This document shows, piece after piece, positions 25,547 through 33,748 of a stretch of 64,000 nucleotides of DNA. The translations under genes and the position numbers were made by a program. The stretch comes from Rhodococcus_F sp040656415 (GTDB lineage Bacteria; Actinomycetota; Actinomycetes; Mycobacteriales; Mycobacteriaceae). Position 1 is the stretch's first letter, and each line of letters opens with the position of its first letter. Below the pieces are notes generated by a model. It saw nothing but the letters and a program-made list of their open reading frames with translations. It ran no database searches and was not told the DNA's origin. The DNA lies in the NCBI RefSeq assembly GCF_040656415.1, contig NZ_JBFAMC010000006.1:62001-126000 (forward strand). The letters run 5' to 3'.

Positions 25547-26122
25547 ATGAAATCGACAGGACACACGCATCCTCTCGGCCTGCTCCACTCTGATATTGCC
25601 GCCTGGAATTCCCTTCGGGCGCTCGGTGACTCGGAGAGCGTCAGCCTCGTCGACGCCTGTCTGGCGGGGACGAACCTGGCGGGGGCGAACCTGGCCGGCG
25701 TGGACCTCGCCGGCGCCGACCTGTCGGGAGCCGATCTCACGGATGCCAGCCTCACGGGCGCCGACCTGACCTCGGCCGAGCTCGTCGGCGCCGACCTGGC
25801 AAGAGCTGATCTGACCGGCGTGATCGCTCACGATGCCAACTTCACCGGCGCGTACCTCACGCGGGCCCGTCTGCGGGATGCTGACCTGACGATGGCATAT
25901 CTGACGTCAACCTTCCTCGGGTACGCGGATCTCGCCGGAGCGAACCTATCCGGCGCGTACATGACCGGCGCATATCTCGGTGATGCCGACCTGTCCGGCG
26001 CCATCCTGACAAGCGCCTACCTGGCGAAGGCCAACTTGGCCGGGGCGAACATCGTCACCGCTGTCCTGGACGGTGCCGATCTCACAGAGGCCACCATGCC
26101 GGACGGCACGTCGGTCGACTGA
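25547..26122 (+). CDS. pentapeptide-repeat protein
   Basis: 191 residues. From about residue 38 to 185 it is built of A(N/D)LxX pentapeptide repeats (ANLAG, VDLAG, ADLSG and so on, roughly 28 copies), predicted to form a right-handed quadrilateral beta-helix. Some such proteins mimic DNA and protect gyrase (MfpA/Qnr), others are structural; here the repeat is more Tyr/Thr rich in the middle (AYLTR, AYLTS, AYMTG). ATG 25547 has GGGGG seven bases upstream. No partner gene indicates a role. Confidence 0.85.
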   Translation: MKSTGHTHPLGLLHSDIAAWNSLRALGDSESVSLVDACLAGTNLAGANLAGVDLAGADLSGADLTDASLTGADLTSAELVGADLARADLTGVIAHDANFTGAYLTRARLRDADLTMAYLTSTFLGYADLAGANLSGAYMTGAYLGDADLSGAILTSAYLAKANLAGANIVTAVLDGADLTEATMPDGTSVD

Positions 26123-26229
26123 CAACCCGACCGTCATCAGTTCGACCGAGACGACGACGGCCACCGATATCATCGGGTTGTCAGTCGTGACAGGCCCTAA
26201 CAGGTTTCTCCGATCGGAGGGGCGCATAC

Positions 26230-26838
26230 GTGAGGTCCGGCGTTCGCGCATGGCCCGCGCTGTACCGCATCACACCACCGGACATCTCACCCGACCAACG
26301 AGGCGAGTTGTCCGGGTTGTTGCAGTACGCGAGAACTGCGGACCCCTGCATCGTCCAACTCCGGCTCCCGATGTGGTCGCTGTTCCAGGTTCGGGACATG
26401 GCCGCCGTTGTGTCGGCTGGGCCACTGAATCAGAACATTCAGCTGATGATCAATGCCGACGTCGATGGAGCTCGGGCCATCGACCGGTGTGGGGTGCATT
26501 TGAAATCCGCTCAGTTGATGGCCACCTCCGCGCGGCCGCTCCCTGCCGATCGGCCGGTCTCCGCGAGCTGCCACAATGCTGAGCAGCTCGACCATGCGGC
26601 CGCACTGGGTCTGGACTTCGTGACCCTCTCCCCGGTAGCGCAAACACAATCACACCCCGATGCCTCACCGATGGGTTGGCACCGATTCCGCGACCTCGCT
26701 CGTGCATGCCCGCTGCCGGTCTACGCATTGGGGGGCATGTCGCCGAATCATCTGGCGGTCGCGGTAACCAATGGCGCCCATGGTGTCGCAGGTATCCGCG
26801 GATTCTGGGTACCACAGTCGCCTGCATCTCCTGCCTGA
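26230..26838 (+). CDS. stand-alone TMP-synthase/TenI-like domain protein
   Basis: 202 residues. The TIM-barrel TMP-TENI domain shows LYRITPP, IQLMINADVDGARAIDRCGVHLKS, SCHNAEQLDHAAALGLDFVTLSPVAQT and LPVYALGGMSPNHLAVAVTNGAHGVAGIRG. The SP-T-S-P-GW variant looks more like the C-terminal domain fused to Nudix (MutT-type) hydrolases in proteobacteria than like ThiE. GTG 26230 has GGAGG eight bases upstream. No other thiamine genes are near, so thiamine phosphate synthase activity is doubtful. Confidence 0.75.
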   Translation: MRSGVRAWPALYRITPPDISPDQRGELSGLLQYARTADPCIVQLRLPMWSLFQVRDMAAVVSAGPLNQNIQLMINADVDGARAIDRCGVHLKSAQLMATSARPLPADRPVSASCHNAEQLDHAAALGLDFVTLSPVAQTQSHPDASPMGWHRFRDLARACPLPVYALGGMSPNHLAVAVTNGAHGVAGIRGFWVPQSPASPA

Positions 26839-26872
26839 CGGAAACCTTGCTTCCTGAACGTCTTGCGCCGGA

Positions 26873-26908
26873 TTAAACATGCGTTTAATGTATTGAACAT
26901 GCGTTTAA
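26873..26908. promoter_or_regulatory. twin 16-base TetR-type operators
   Basis: TTAAACATGCGTTTAA (26873-26888) and TTGAACATGCGTTTAA (26893-26908) start exactly 20 bases apart, each with 6-base arms around ATGC. The probable ATG of the TetR gene (26899) lies inside the second copy. The paired arrangement suits two TetR dimers on one DNA face. Confidence 0.7.
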
Positions 26909-27615
26909 CGAATGACGATGCGGGGGACTCACGGAGTGATCTGACAACCCGCGCCCGGATTCGGGATGCTGCGATCGCAGTGTTCGCGGAGTCCGGCTTC
27001 ACTGCTGGGTTGCGGGCCATTGCAGCCGCAGCGGGGGTGTCGCCGGGCTTGGTGAATCATCACTTCGGGTCCAAGGACGGGCTTCGCGCAGAATGTGACA
27101 AGTACGTCCTCGATGTCATTCGCAGGCGCAAGGCGGAGGCGATCGCCACGCCCGGCCCCGCCCAGGCAATGAAGGACCTCGCCGAGATCGACGAGTATGC
27201 CCCGCTTTTCGCTTACATCGTGCGAAGCTTCCAGGCAGGCGACGGACTCGGTGAATCCCTCTTCGAGCAAATGGTCCAAGACGCCGAGCAATATCTCGAA
27301 ATGGGAGTGGCATCCGGTCAGGTACGCCCGAGCCGCGATCCGGCGGCCCGGGCGCGGTATCTAACCCTCAACAACGTCGGCGCGATGTTGTTGTACATGC
27401 AGATGCGCATGCACAGGGACACCCCGATCGACTATCGCGAAGCAATCCGAGACTTTGCCGGCGACCTGGCGTTGCCAGCTCTCGAGCTGTACTCGGAAGG
27501 CTTGTTTTCCGATTCGTCGATGCTCGATGCCTACCTGGCCACCGAAGACGTTGCCGCCCAGTCGGAGGACGCAGAGACAAGACAACCCGATTCGACCACC
27601 GAGGAGCAGAAGTGA
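26899..27615 (+). CDS. TetR-family repressor of an ABC exporter
   Basis: 238 residues from ATG 26899. TetR helix-turn-helix at residues about 20-65 (RIRDAAIAVFAESGFTAGLRAIAAAAGVSPGLVNHHFGSKDGLRAECD), with a C-terminal ligand domain. The frame also contains a TTG at 26863, but that extension would be translated from the operator repeats; ATG 26899 without a ribosome site suggests a leaderless mRNA. Its stop overlaps the GTG of the ABC ATPase, so it is cotranscribed with, and probably represses, the exporter. The inducer is unknown. Confidence 0.88.
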   Translation: MRLTNDDAGDSRSDLTTRARIRDAAIAVFAESGFTAGLRAIAAAAGVSPGLVNHHFGSKDGLRAECDKYVLDVIRRRKAEAIATPGPAQAMKDLAEIDEYAPLFAYIVRSFQAGDGLGESLFEQMVQDAEQYLEMGVASGQVRPSRDPAARARYLTLNNVGAMLLYMQMRMHRDTPIDYREAIRDFAGDLALPALELYSEGLFSDSSMLDAYLATEDVAAQSEDAETRQPDSTTEEQK

Positions 27616-28535
27616 GACCGATCATCGAAGTGCGCAACCTGGTGAAGACGTTCGGACGAACCCGCGCGTTGGACGGACTGGACCTCGAGGTCCGTGAGGG
27701 TGAGGTACATGGTTTCCTCGGTCCCAACGGCGCAGGCAAGTCGACCACGATACGCGTTCTGCTCGGCAGCTTGCGAGCCGACAGCGGTGAGACCACTGTG
27801 TTCGGACGGGATCCCTGGCACGATGCGGTCGCACTGCACCGCGACATGGCCTACGTCCCAGGCGATGTCACGCTCTGGCCTTCCTTGTCAGGAGGGGAAA
27901 CCATCGATCTTCTCGGGCGAATGCGTGGTGGGCTCGACGAAACCCGTCGACACGACCTGATCGAGCGTTTCGACCTCGATCCGGGGAAGAAGGGCCGGAC
28001 CTACTCGAAGGGAAATCGACAGAAGGTGGCGCTGGTATCGGCGTTCTCCTCCAACGCGCGCCTGCTGCTGCTCGACGAGCCGACTTCTGGTCTGGATCCG
28101 TTGATGGAGAAAGTGTTCCACGAGTGCGTGGCCGAAGCCGGTGACCGTGGGGTGACGGTTCTGCTGTCCAGCCACATCCTTTCCGAGGTGGAGGCGCTCT
28201 GTGAGAGGGTCACCATCATCCGAGGCGGGCGGACCGTCGAATCCGGTTCGCTGGCATCGATGCGGCACCTCAGCAGCACGTCGATCAAGGCCGAACTTAT
28301 CGGCGAGCCGGGAGATCTGAGTTCCATTGAGGGCGTGGCAGATATTCATCTGGACGGGTCGACGCTGAATTGCCAGGTCGACGGCGAACATCTCGGTGAG
28401 CTCATTCGTGTGCTCGGCGGAATCGGTGTTCGTAGCCTGGTCAGTCAACCGCCCACTCTCGAGGAGCTCTTCCTCCAGCACTACGAGATCGATGACGCCC
28501 CGAAGTCCGACACATCGGAGAGGGTCTCAGTATGA
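27612..28535 (+). CDS. ABC transporter ATP-binding protein, DrrA-like
   Basis: 307 residues. Walker A GPNGAGKST, Q-loop region near YVPGD, signature YSKGNRQKVALVSA (a divergent form, as in antibiotic exporters of this type), Walker B LLLLDEPTSGLDP and switch His in LLSSHILSEVEAL. The C-terminal extension (about 215-300) resembles DrrA-type drug exporters. GTG 27612 overlaps the TetR stop with GAGGAG upstream. It energises the following permease. Confidence 0.9.
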   Translation: MRPIIEVRNLVKTFGRTRALDGLDLEVREGEVHGFLGPNGAGKSTTIRVLLGSLRADSGETTVFGRDPWHDAVALHRDMAYVPGDVTLWPSLSGGETIDLLGRMRGGLDETRRHDLIERFDLDPGKKGRTYSKGNRQKVALVSAFSSNARLLLLDEPTSGLDPLMEKVFHECVAEAGDRGVTVLLSSHILSEVEALCERVTIIRGGRTVESGSLASMRHLSSTSIKAELIGEPGDLSSIEGVADIHLDGSTLNCQVDGEHLGELIRVLGGIGVRSLVSQPPTLEELFLQHYEIDDAPKSDTSERVSV

Positions 28536-30169
28536 GCATCGCCACGACTCCTCGCGCCCGGGCCGTCGAACCCGTGCCGACATCTGCATCGGATTTCACT
28601 GGGACACTCCACTTTCTGCGATTGTTCATCCGCAGAGATCGGATTGTTCTTCCGCTATGGATTCTGATCTTCGCAGCCACGCCCGCAACGTATATCGTCA
28701 GCACCGTCGCCATCTACACCACTGCAGACCAACTCGCGACGTTCGCTGCGACGACAGCGGCCAGTCCCGCGCAGATCGCAATGTTCGGGCCGATATTCAG
28801 CTCGAGCCTGGGTTCCGTCGGGTTGTGGAAGGCGGGCATCTATTACACGCTGATCGCGCTGGCAGTCATTCTCACGTTCATCCGCCACACTCGTGCCGAG
28901 GAGGAGAACGGCAGGGCTGAACTTCTCGACTCCACTTCCGTCGGACGGTACGCCAGTTTTACCGCGGCGCTCATTTTGACTGGCGGTGCCTCGGCCGTCA
29001 CTGGGATACTCTGCACAGCAACCTTGTTGACGCAAGACGTTCCAGCGGCCGGATCAGCTGCCTTCGGTGCTTCGCTGGCCTGCTCTGGTCTGGTCTTCAC
29101 CGGCGTGGCCGCCGTGTCGGCGCAGCTGAGTGCCGGCGCCCGCGTCGCTCGCGGCGTCGCGCTAGCGGTGCTCGCTGCGGCTTTCGCGTTGCGGGCGGTG
29201 GGTGATGCTGGTTCGGGCACACTATCCTGGTTCTCGCCCCTCGGTTGGGCCCTGCAAATTCGTCCGTACGCCGACGAGCGTTGGTGGGTAGTGCTGCCCA
29301 GCCTTGCTGCGACAGCCGTACTCGTCTGGGTGGCGTATGTTCTCATTCAGCGTCGTGATGTCGGAGCAGGACTGATTGCCGAGCGGCCTGGCCCCACGAC
29401 CGCATCGCCGACGCTGGCAGGAACTTTCGGGCTGGCGTGGCGGATGCACCGGGGCACGTTCGTGGCTTGGACGGTGGGTCTCGGGCTGTACGGCCTGCTC
29501 ATCGGCAGCGCTGCCAACGGGATCAGTGGACAGTTCGGTGACAGTCAGGAGATTCGCGACATGATGACCCGGATGGGTGGATCAGCGTCGCTGGAAGAGT
29601 CGTTCATCGGCTACGCCTTCACGATGGTCGGGATTGTCGCGGCGGCGTATGCGATCTCCGCGTCGCTGCGTCTGTACGCAGAGGAGAACGCCCAACGCCT
29701 CGAATCAGTGACTGCCGGCCCGGTTGGCCGTGTCCGCTTGGCGGCGAGCCACGTTGTTCTCGCGTTGCTCGGACCTGCGATCGCGGTGGTGGTGGCCGGA
29801 GCGACGGCAGGATTTGCCTACGGCGTTTCCACCGACGATGTGGGAGGGGCCGTGCCCGCCATCGTCGGCGCGGCCCTTGTGCAGATTCCTGCAATCTGGA
29901 TGCTCGCAGGGGTCACGGTCTTCTTGTTCGGTGTGATGCCGCGGTTCACACCCGTGGCGTGGGCAGTGTTGGTGGCGTTCCTCCTGATTTTCTTGGTCGG
30001 ATCGATCGCGCAGTTCCCTCAGGCGGTGCTCAACCTCGAGCCGTTCGGCCACACGCCCAAACTGCCGGGCGAGGAGTTCCAGGCAACACCGATTCTGTGG
30101 CTGCTTCTCATCACCGCAGTGCTGATCGCGGTGGGTTTGACCGCGTTCCGGCGGCGCGACCTGCGCTGA
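28532..30169 (+). CDS. ABC-2-type exporter permease, polyketide/antibiotic efflux type
   Basis: 545 residues with about 12 hydrophobic segments in two similar halves, like the exporters of polyketide antibiotics (COG3559). A charged cytoplasmic N-terminus (about 30 residues) precedes the first segment. The ATG overlaps the ATPase stop (ATGA), giving a TetR-ATPase-permease operon, the usual layout of self-regulated drug or lipid efflux. The substrate is unknown. The hairpin at 30189 follows the stop. Confidence 0.88.
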   Translation: MSIATTPRARAVEPVPTSASDFTGTLHFLRLFIRRDRIVLPLWILIFAATPATYIVSTVAIYTTADQLATFAATTAASPAQIAMFGPIFSSSLGSVGLWKAGIYYTLIALAVILTFIRHTRAEEENGRAELLDSTSVGRYASFTAALILTGGASAVTGILCTATLLTQDVPAAGSAAFGASLACSGLVFTGVAAVSAQLSAGARVARGVALAVLAAAFALRAVGDAGSGTLSWFSPLGWALQIRPYADERWWVVLPSLAATAVLVWVAYVLIQRRDVGAGLIAERPGPTTASPTLAGTFGLAWRMHRGTFVAWTVGLGLYGLLIGSAANGISGQFGDSQEIRDMMTRMGGSASLEESFIGYAFTMVGIVAAAYAISASLRLYAEENAQRLESVTAGPVGRVRLAASHVVLALLGPAIAVVVAGATAGFAYGVSTDDVGGAVPAIVGAALVQIPAIWMLAGVTVFLFGVMPRFTPVAWAVLVAFLLIFLVGSIAQFPQAVLNLEPFGHTPKLPGEEFQATPILWLLLITAVLIAVGLTAFRRRDLR

Positions 30170-30188
30170 GATCCAGCTGGCCGTGCGT

Positions 30189-30216
30189 AGCGGCATAGCT
30201 CACCAGCTATGCCGCT
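30189..30216. terminator. bidirectional hairpin between converging genes
   Basis: A perfect 12-base stem AGCGGCATAGCT / AGCTATGCCGCT with a CACC loop lies 20 bases after the ABC permease stop and 51 bases from the end of the opposing permease gene. No T-run follows, so it may act as a processing or factor-dependent stop. Confidence 0.65.
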
Positions 30217-30266
30217 ATGGTGCAACCGCATACGAACGTACGTATTTGCGCGAAACGGTATCCGCG

Positions 30267-31775
30267 TCAAGCGCCGCCGGCAGGATCTTCGGAGCCGCTC
30301 ACGGGTTGGGGCTGCAAAGGCATTTGCTCCTGATCCTGGTGTGGTGGCTGGATCTGCTCTCGATGAGCAGCAGCCGTGGCGTGAGCGATCCCTCGTGGTC
30401 GCCCCTGTCGTACCCACATGATGTACATCGCCGCGGCCAACAGCAGCGAGGCTGCCAATGACACCATCGGTCGGCCACGTGCCAGGTTGACAATCAGCGT
30501 GAACGCAACGACCGCAGCGCCGAACAGATTGACAAGCAACCAGCCCGTCTCGGCTTCTCGGTGGGAGAAGCGCGCCATTGCGATCAGCCCCATCAGGAAG
30601 CTGATGAATACGGCCACGGCGTAGTAGAGCACTAATCGTTGATCTTGCGCCCCGCCGGCGGTGGTGATCGCGAGGGACAGGATCGCGAATACGACCACTC
30701 CGAAATACGGGGTGTAGTGGCGGTTCGTGCGACCGAGCGGGCGCGGAAGAATCCCGAGTTCCCGGCCGGAATCGTCGGTGCGGCGAGAGAGTGCTTTCAG
30801 TAGTCCGGGTCCGGCCTGAAAGGACGACGACGCTGCCGAGAGTAGGAGCAGGGCTGTTGCACCCTGGAACAGACCGTAGACGGGTGGAGGTACCGAGGCT
30901 TTCGCAACGTCGGCGATGAGCGTGGAGCCTGTGTCGGGGATGTGTCTACCGAGATGAACGGTTGCTGCAGTCAAGCCGATGGTGATTCCGCCGACGATTG
31001 CGAGCGTAAGCCACAACGTGATCTGGCCGAATCGGCGGCGTCCGTCGTCGTCGAGCTGGCCCAGTTGGGAGATGGCCGAAGACGGGGCTTCCACTCCGGT
31101 CGCCAAGGCCATCGCGACTGGGAACGCCAAGGCAATCGACAGGGCGGGCGTGTGAGGTGCCCGGGCGACAGTGTCGGCGGTGTTCATTGGAGTGGTGAAT
31201 GCACCCACGATCACCAGTACGGCGAACACGATGAATACAACCGTCAATACAGCGAAGACCGCCCGGCCCAGATTTCCGAACCAGGTAGCACCCGCGACGA
31301 GCAGAATCAGTCCCACCGCCAGCGGAATTCGCCACCCGGATAATTCCGGCGCATAGTCGATGATCGCCGATGTTCCGGCAGAGACACTGATGGCGATTGT
31401 CAGAACGAAATCGACGATCAGCGCCCCGATGGGTAGGAACGCCCATCCCTCGCCGAATGCATCACCCGCTGCCGCGGCGGCGTCTCCCCCCATGGGGTAT
31501 CGCGCGACCAATCTTTGATAGTTGACGATGATGAGGCAGATGATTGCGACTACCAGCGCCATCGTGGCCATGAGCAGTCCGAGGTCGCCGCCGAGCGCCC
31601 GCAGGGCCGCTTCGATCGCGTATGCCACCGACGACACCGGATCGGCCATGACAGTGAACGCAAACGCGAACAACAAGACCGAATGCGAGGCCGAAAACCG
31701 GCGAAGCCTTCCGCTGCCTGGTACACGTCGCCCGGGGTGCGCGAGGCCGGACGTGCGTGCCGAGAATCCCTCCAT
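30267..31775 (-). CDS. APC-superfamily amino acid permease
   Basis: 502 residues with about 12 membrane segments. The N-terminal DPVSSVAYAIEAAL resembles the SSVAYA motif of the KUP-like/APC permease branch. A long hydrophilic, Gln-rich tail (about 470-502: HREQIQPPHQDQEQ and so on) is probably cytoplasmic and disordered. GAAGGACGG precedes ATG 31775. Substrate (amino acid or organic cation) is not predictable. It is monocistronic: the gap of 278 bases to the next gene is divergent. Confidence 0.85.
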   Translation of the reverse strand: MEGFSARTSGLAHPGRRVPGSGRLRRFSASHSVLLFAFAFTVMADPVSSVAYAIEAALRALGGDLGLLMATMALVVAIICLIIVNYQRLVARYPMGGDAAAAAGDAFGEGWAFLPIGALIVDFVLTIAISVSAGTSAIIDYAPELSGWRIPLAVGLILLVAGATWFGNLGRAVFAVLTVVFIVFAVLVIVGAFTTPMNTADTVARAPHTPALSIALAFPVAMALATGVEAPSSAISQLGQLDDDGRRRFGQITLWLTLAIVGGITIGLTAATVHLGRHIPDTGSTLIADVAKASVPPPVYGLFQGATALLLLSAASSSFQAGPGLLKALSRRTDDSGRELGILPRPLGRTNRHYTPYFGVVVFAILSLAITTAGGAQDQRLVLYYAVAVFISFLMGLIAMARFSHREAETGWLLVNLFGAAVVAFTLIVNLARGRPMVSLAASLLLAAAMYIMWVRQGRPRGIAHATAAAHREQIQPPHQDQEQMPLQPQPVSGSEDPAGGA

Positions 31776-32053
31776 TGCACCGTCCTTCCAGAACCGCGAC
31801 TACTTCGAGCGGTGCTTCCGGGATTGATTCGTTTCCCAAAACACCTGAATCATTCCTACCGAATAATCGCGTTACTGGCCGTTCTGGTGCGCCGCCCCGC
31901 TCCTCACGACCGGTAGGCACGGCGACCGAGCGGCGGCTCCGCGTTGCGGTTCGGATTGCGACCAGGCGCGTATCGTTCCCTCGAGCGGCCAGTTGGTACC
32001 GGGCACGCGGAGCAGACGTCATCAGGCGCAAGTGAGGGGAACTCAGGAGAACC

Positions 32054-32284
32054 ATGCCCGAACCGCTCGAGCCCATGAACATGATCGTCCAGCCACCGAG
32101 CGGTCGACCCCGGAGAAGCCCGCTGTGGGCTGCCACCATCGGAGTCGGTGCAGCCGCTACCGTGTTCCTACCTGCGTTCGTCGACTGGACGTGGTGGTGG
32201 AGTGCTGCAATCGCTCTCGTTGTCATCGGCGCCGTCGAGCTCGGCGATAGATTCCTTCCGAAGACCTTTACCACTCGAAACTGA
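32054..32284 (+). CDS. small two-segment membrane protein
   Basis: 76 residues. A Pro-rich N-terminus (about 25 residues) is followed by two hydrophobic helices (LWAATIGVGAAATVFLPAFV and WWWSAAIALVVIGAVELG) and a short basic tail. CAGGAG lies six bases before the ATG, and a strong terminator follows the stop, so it looks like a real single-gene unit. I do not recognise the family. Confidence 0.65.
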   Translation: MPEPLEPMNMIVQPPSGRPRRSPLWAATIGVGAAATVFLPAFVDWTWWWSAAIALVVIGAVELGDRFLPKTFTTRN

Positions 32285-32297
32285 CGTGCTGAACAAC

Positions 32298-32332
32298 GCG
32301 TGCCCCGAGATCGAGAAGATCCCGGGGCACGC
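32298..32332. terminator. strong bidirectional terminator hairpin
   Basis: GCGTGCCCCG (32298-32307) pairs perfectly with CGGGGCACGC (32323-32332), with inner GATC/GATC pairs and a GAGAA loop. It lies between the stop of the small membrane protein and the stop of gcvT. Confidence 0.85.
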
Positions 32333-32338
32333 ATGCGT

Positions 32339-33451
32339 TCAAGAGCGTCGATAGAACTGTGGCGAGGCGACCACGAACGGCTCCTTCTTGCCACGAATGT
32401 CGACGGTGAGTGCGGTGCCGGGTTCGCGGTGCGCGACGTCCACGAATGCGAGCGCGATCGGGTGTCCGAGGGTCGGCGACAGGGCTCCGGAGGTGACCGT
32501 GCCGACCGTCCCGCCGTCGGCGTCGTGGACGGTGTAGCCGGCGCGGGCGGCCCGGCGACCGCCTCCCTCGAGTCCGACCAGCACTTTCTGCGGGGCTTGC
32601 TCGGACAGTTGCTGCAAGGCGTTGCGCCCGACGAAGTCCTTGTTCAGGCGGACCACTCTACCGAGCCCGGCTTCGAACGGATTCGTCTCCAGGTTCAGCT
32701 CGTGGCCATAGAGTGCCATGCCGGCCTCGAGGCGAAGGGTGTCCCGGCAGGCGAGGCCCGCAGGCACGCCCCCGCGCTCGGTGGTGGCATCGAGCAGCGC
32801 GCGCCACAACTGCACAGATTGAATGTTCGGTACGTAGAGCTCGAATCCGTCCTCGCCGGTGTAGCCGGTGCGGGCGAGCAGGACGTCGACATCCGCAACC
32901 ACCGCGCGCGTCACGGCGTAGTACTTCAACTCAGCCACCGCTTCCGCCTGCTGGCCGGAAACGAGAGCCTGGACGATGTCTTGCGCGGACGGTCCCTGTA
33001 CCGCAATCAGCGCGGTTTCCGAGGACTGGTTGTCGACTGTCGCCGAGAAGTTCTCCGCGCGGGCCGTCAGCTCGCGGTACACCGCCGATGCGTTGGCGGC
33101 GTTGGCTACCACCAGGAAGTGCTCGTTGGTGAGTCGGTAGACGACGAGATCGTCGATCACGCCACCGTCTGAATTGCACAGGAGCGAGTACTTGGCCCGG
33201 CCGACCGCGATCTTCGAGAGTTCACCGGCCAGCGCGTAGTCCAAGAGGGCGCCGGATTCCGTTCCGGTGACAGCGATTTCCCCCATGTGCGAGAGGTCGA
33301 ACAGGCCGGCCTTGGTGCGGACCGCGTGATGTTCGGACAGCTCGCTCGAGTACTTCAGCGGCATCTGCCACCCAGCAAAGTCGGTGAAGTGGGCGCCGAG
33401 CGCACGATGCTCGGCGAGAAGCGGGGACTCGGGGGTCGTGGTAAGGGTCAT
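32339..33451 (-). CDS. gcvT: glycine cleavage system aminomethyltransferase (T protein)
   Basis: 370 residues, the usual length for GcvT: FTDFAGWQMPLKY near the N-terminus, GLFDLSHMGEIAVTG, YSLLCNSDGGVIDDLVVYRL, LARTGYTGEDGFELYV, GLACRDTLRLEAGMALYGHEL and the C-terminal barrel ending GKKEPFVVASPQFYRRS. It transfers the methylene of aminomethyl-lipoyl-H to tetrahydrofolate. GAGGAGG lies eight bases before ATG 33451, and a tandem glycine riboswitch precedes it. The other gcv genes are not in the window. Confidence 0.95.
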   Translation of the reverse strand: MTLTTTPESPLLAEHRALGAHFTDFAGWQMPLKYSSELSEHHAVRTKAGLFDLSHMGEIAVTGTESGALLDYALAGELSKIAVGRAKYSLLCNSDGGVIDDLVVYRLTNEHFLVVANAANASAVYRELTARAENFSATVDNQSSETALIAVQGPSAQDIVQALVSGQQAEAVAELKYYAVTRAVVADVDVLLARTGYTGEDGFELYVPNIQSVQLWRALLDATTERGGVPAGLACRDTLRLEAGMALYGHELNLETNPFEAGLGRVVRLNKDFVGRNALQQLSEQAPQKVLVGLEGGGRRAARAGYTVHDADGGTVGTVTSGALSPTLGHPIALAFVDVAHREPGTALTVDIRGKKEPFVVASPQFYRRS

Positions 33452-33500
33452 GCGAGGGCCTCCTCAGGGGTGTCGGCTATCGCCGAAGAATCGGGCACAC

Positions 33501-33695
33501 CTCCCCGCTCTGTCCTGGAACCTGAGAGATTGGGCTACCGCAATCGCGGCAAGCTCTTCACCTTCGGTAAGCACCGGCCTAGCTGATGCTGTTCTCCAGA
33601 GTTGCCTCTTCGCTGCGGTGCTGGGCCTGAGAGATTCCCGGGGAGGAAGTTGCTCCTACGGCACCTCTCGAGATGGAGGTTCTCCCGCTGCGTGT
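33501..33695 (-). promoter_or_regulatory. tandem glycine riboswitch controlling gcvT
   Basis: Read on the minus strand, two glycine aptamers follow one another. Each has the conserved CTCTCAGG core: AATCTCTCAGGCCC at about 33628-33641 and AATCTCTCAGGTTCC with GGACAGAG at about 33507-33531. Each is preceded by GGAGAACC- or CCGAAGGTG-type helices. The second aptamer ends about 50 bases before gcvT, leaving room for an expression platform near the GAGGAGG ribosome site. Glycine binding normally turns gcvT expression on. Confidence 0.93.
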
Positions 33696-33748
33696 CCACG
33701 GCGTCTTCAATTGTGACTTGCCAAACAGTACACCGCCTGCGTGTTTCG

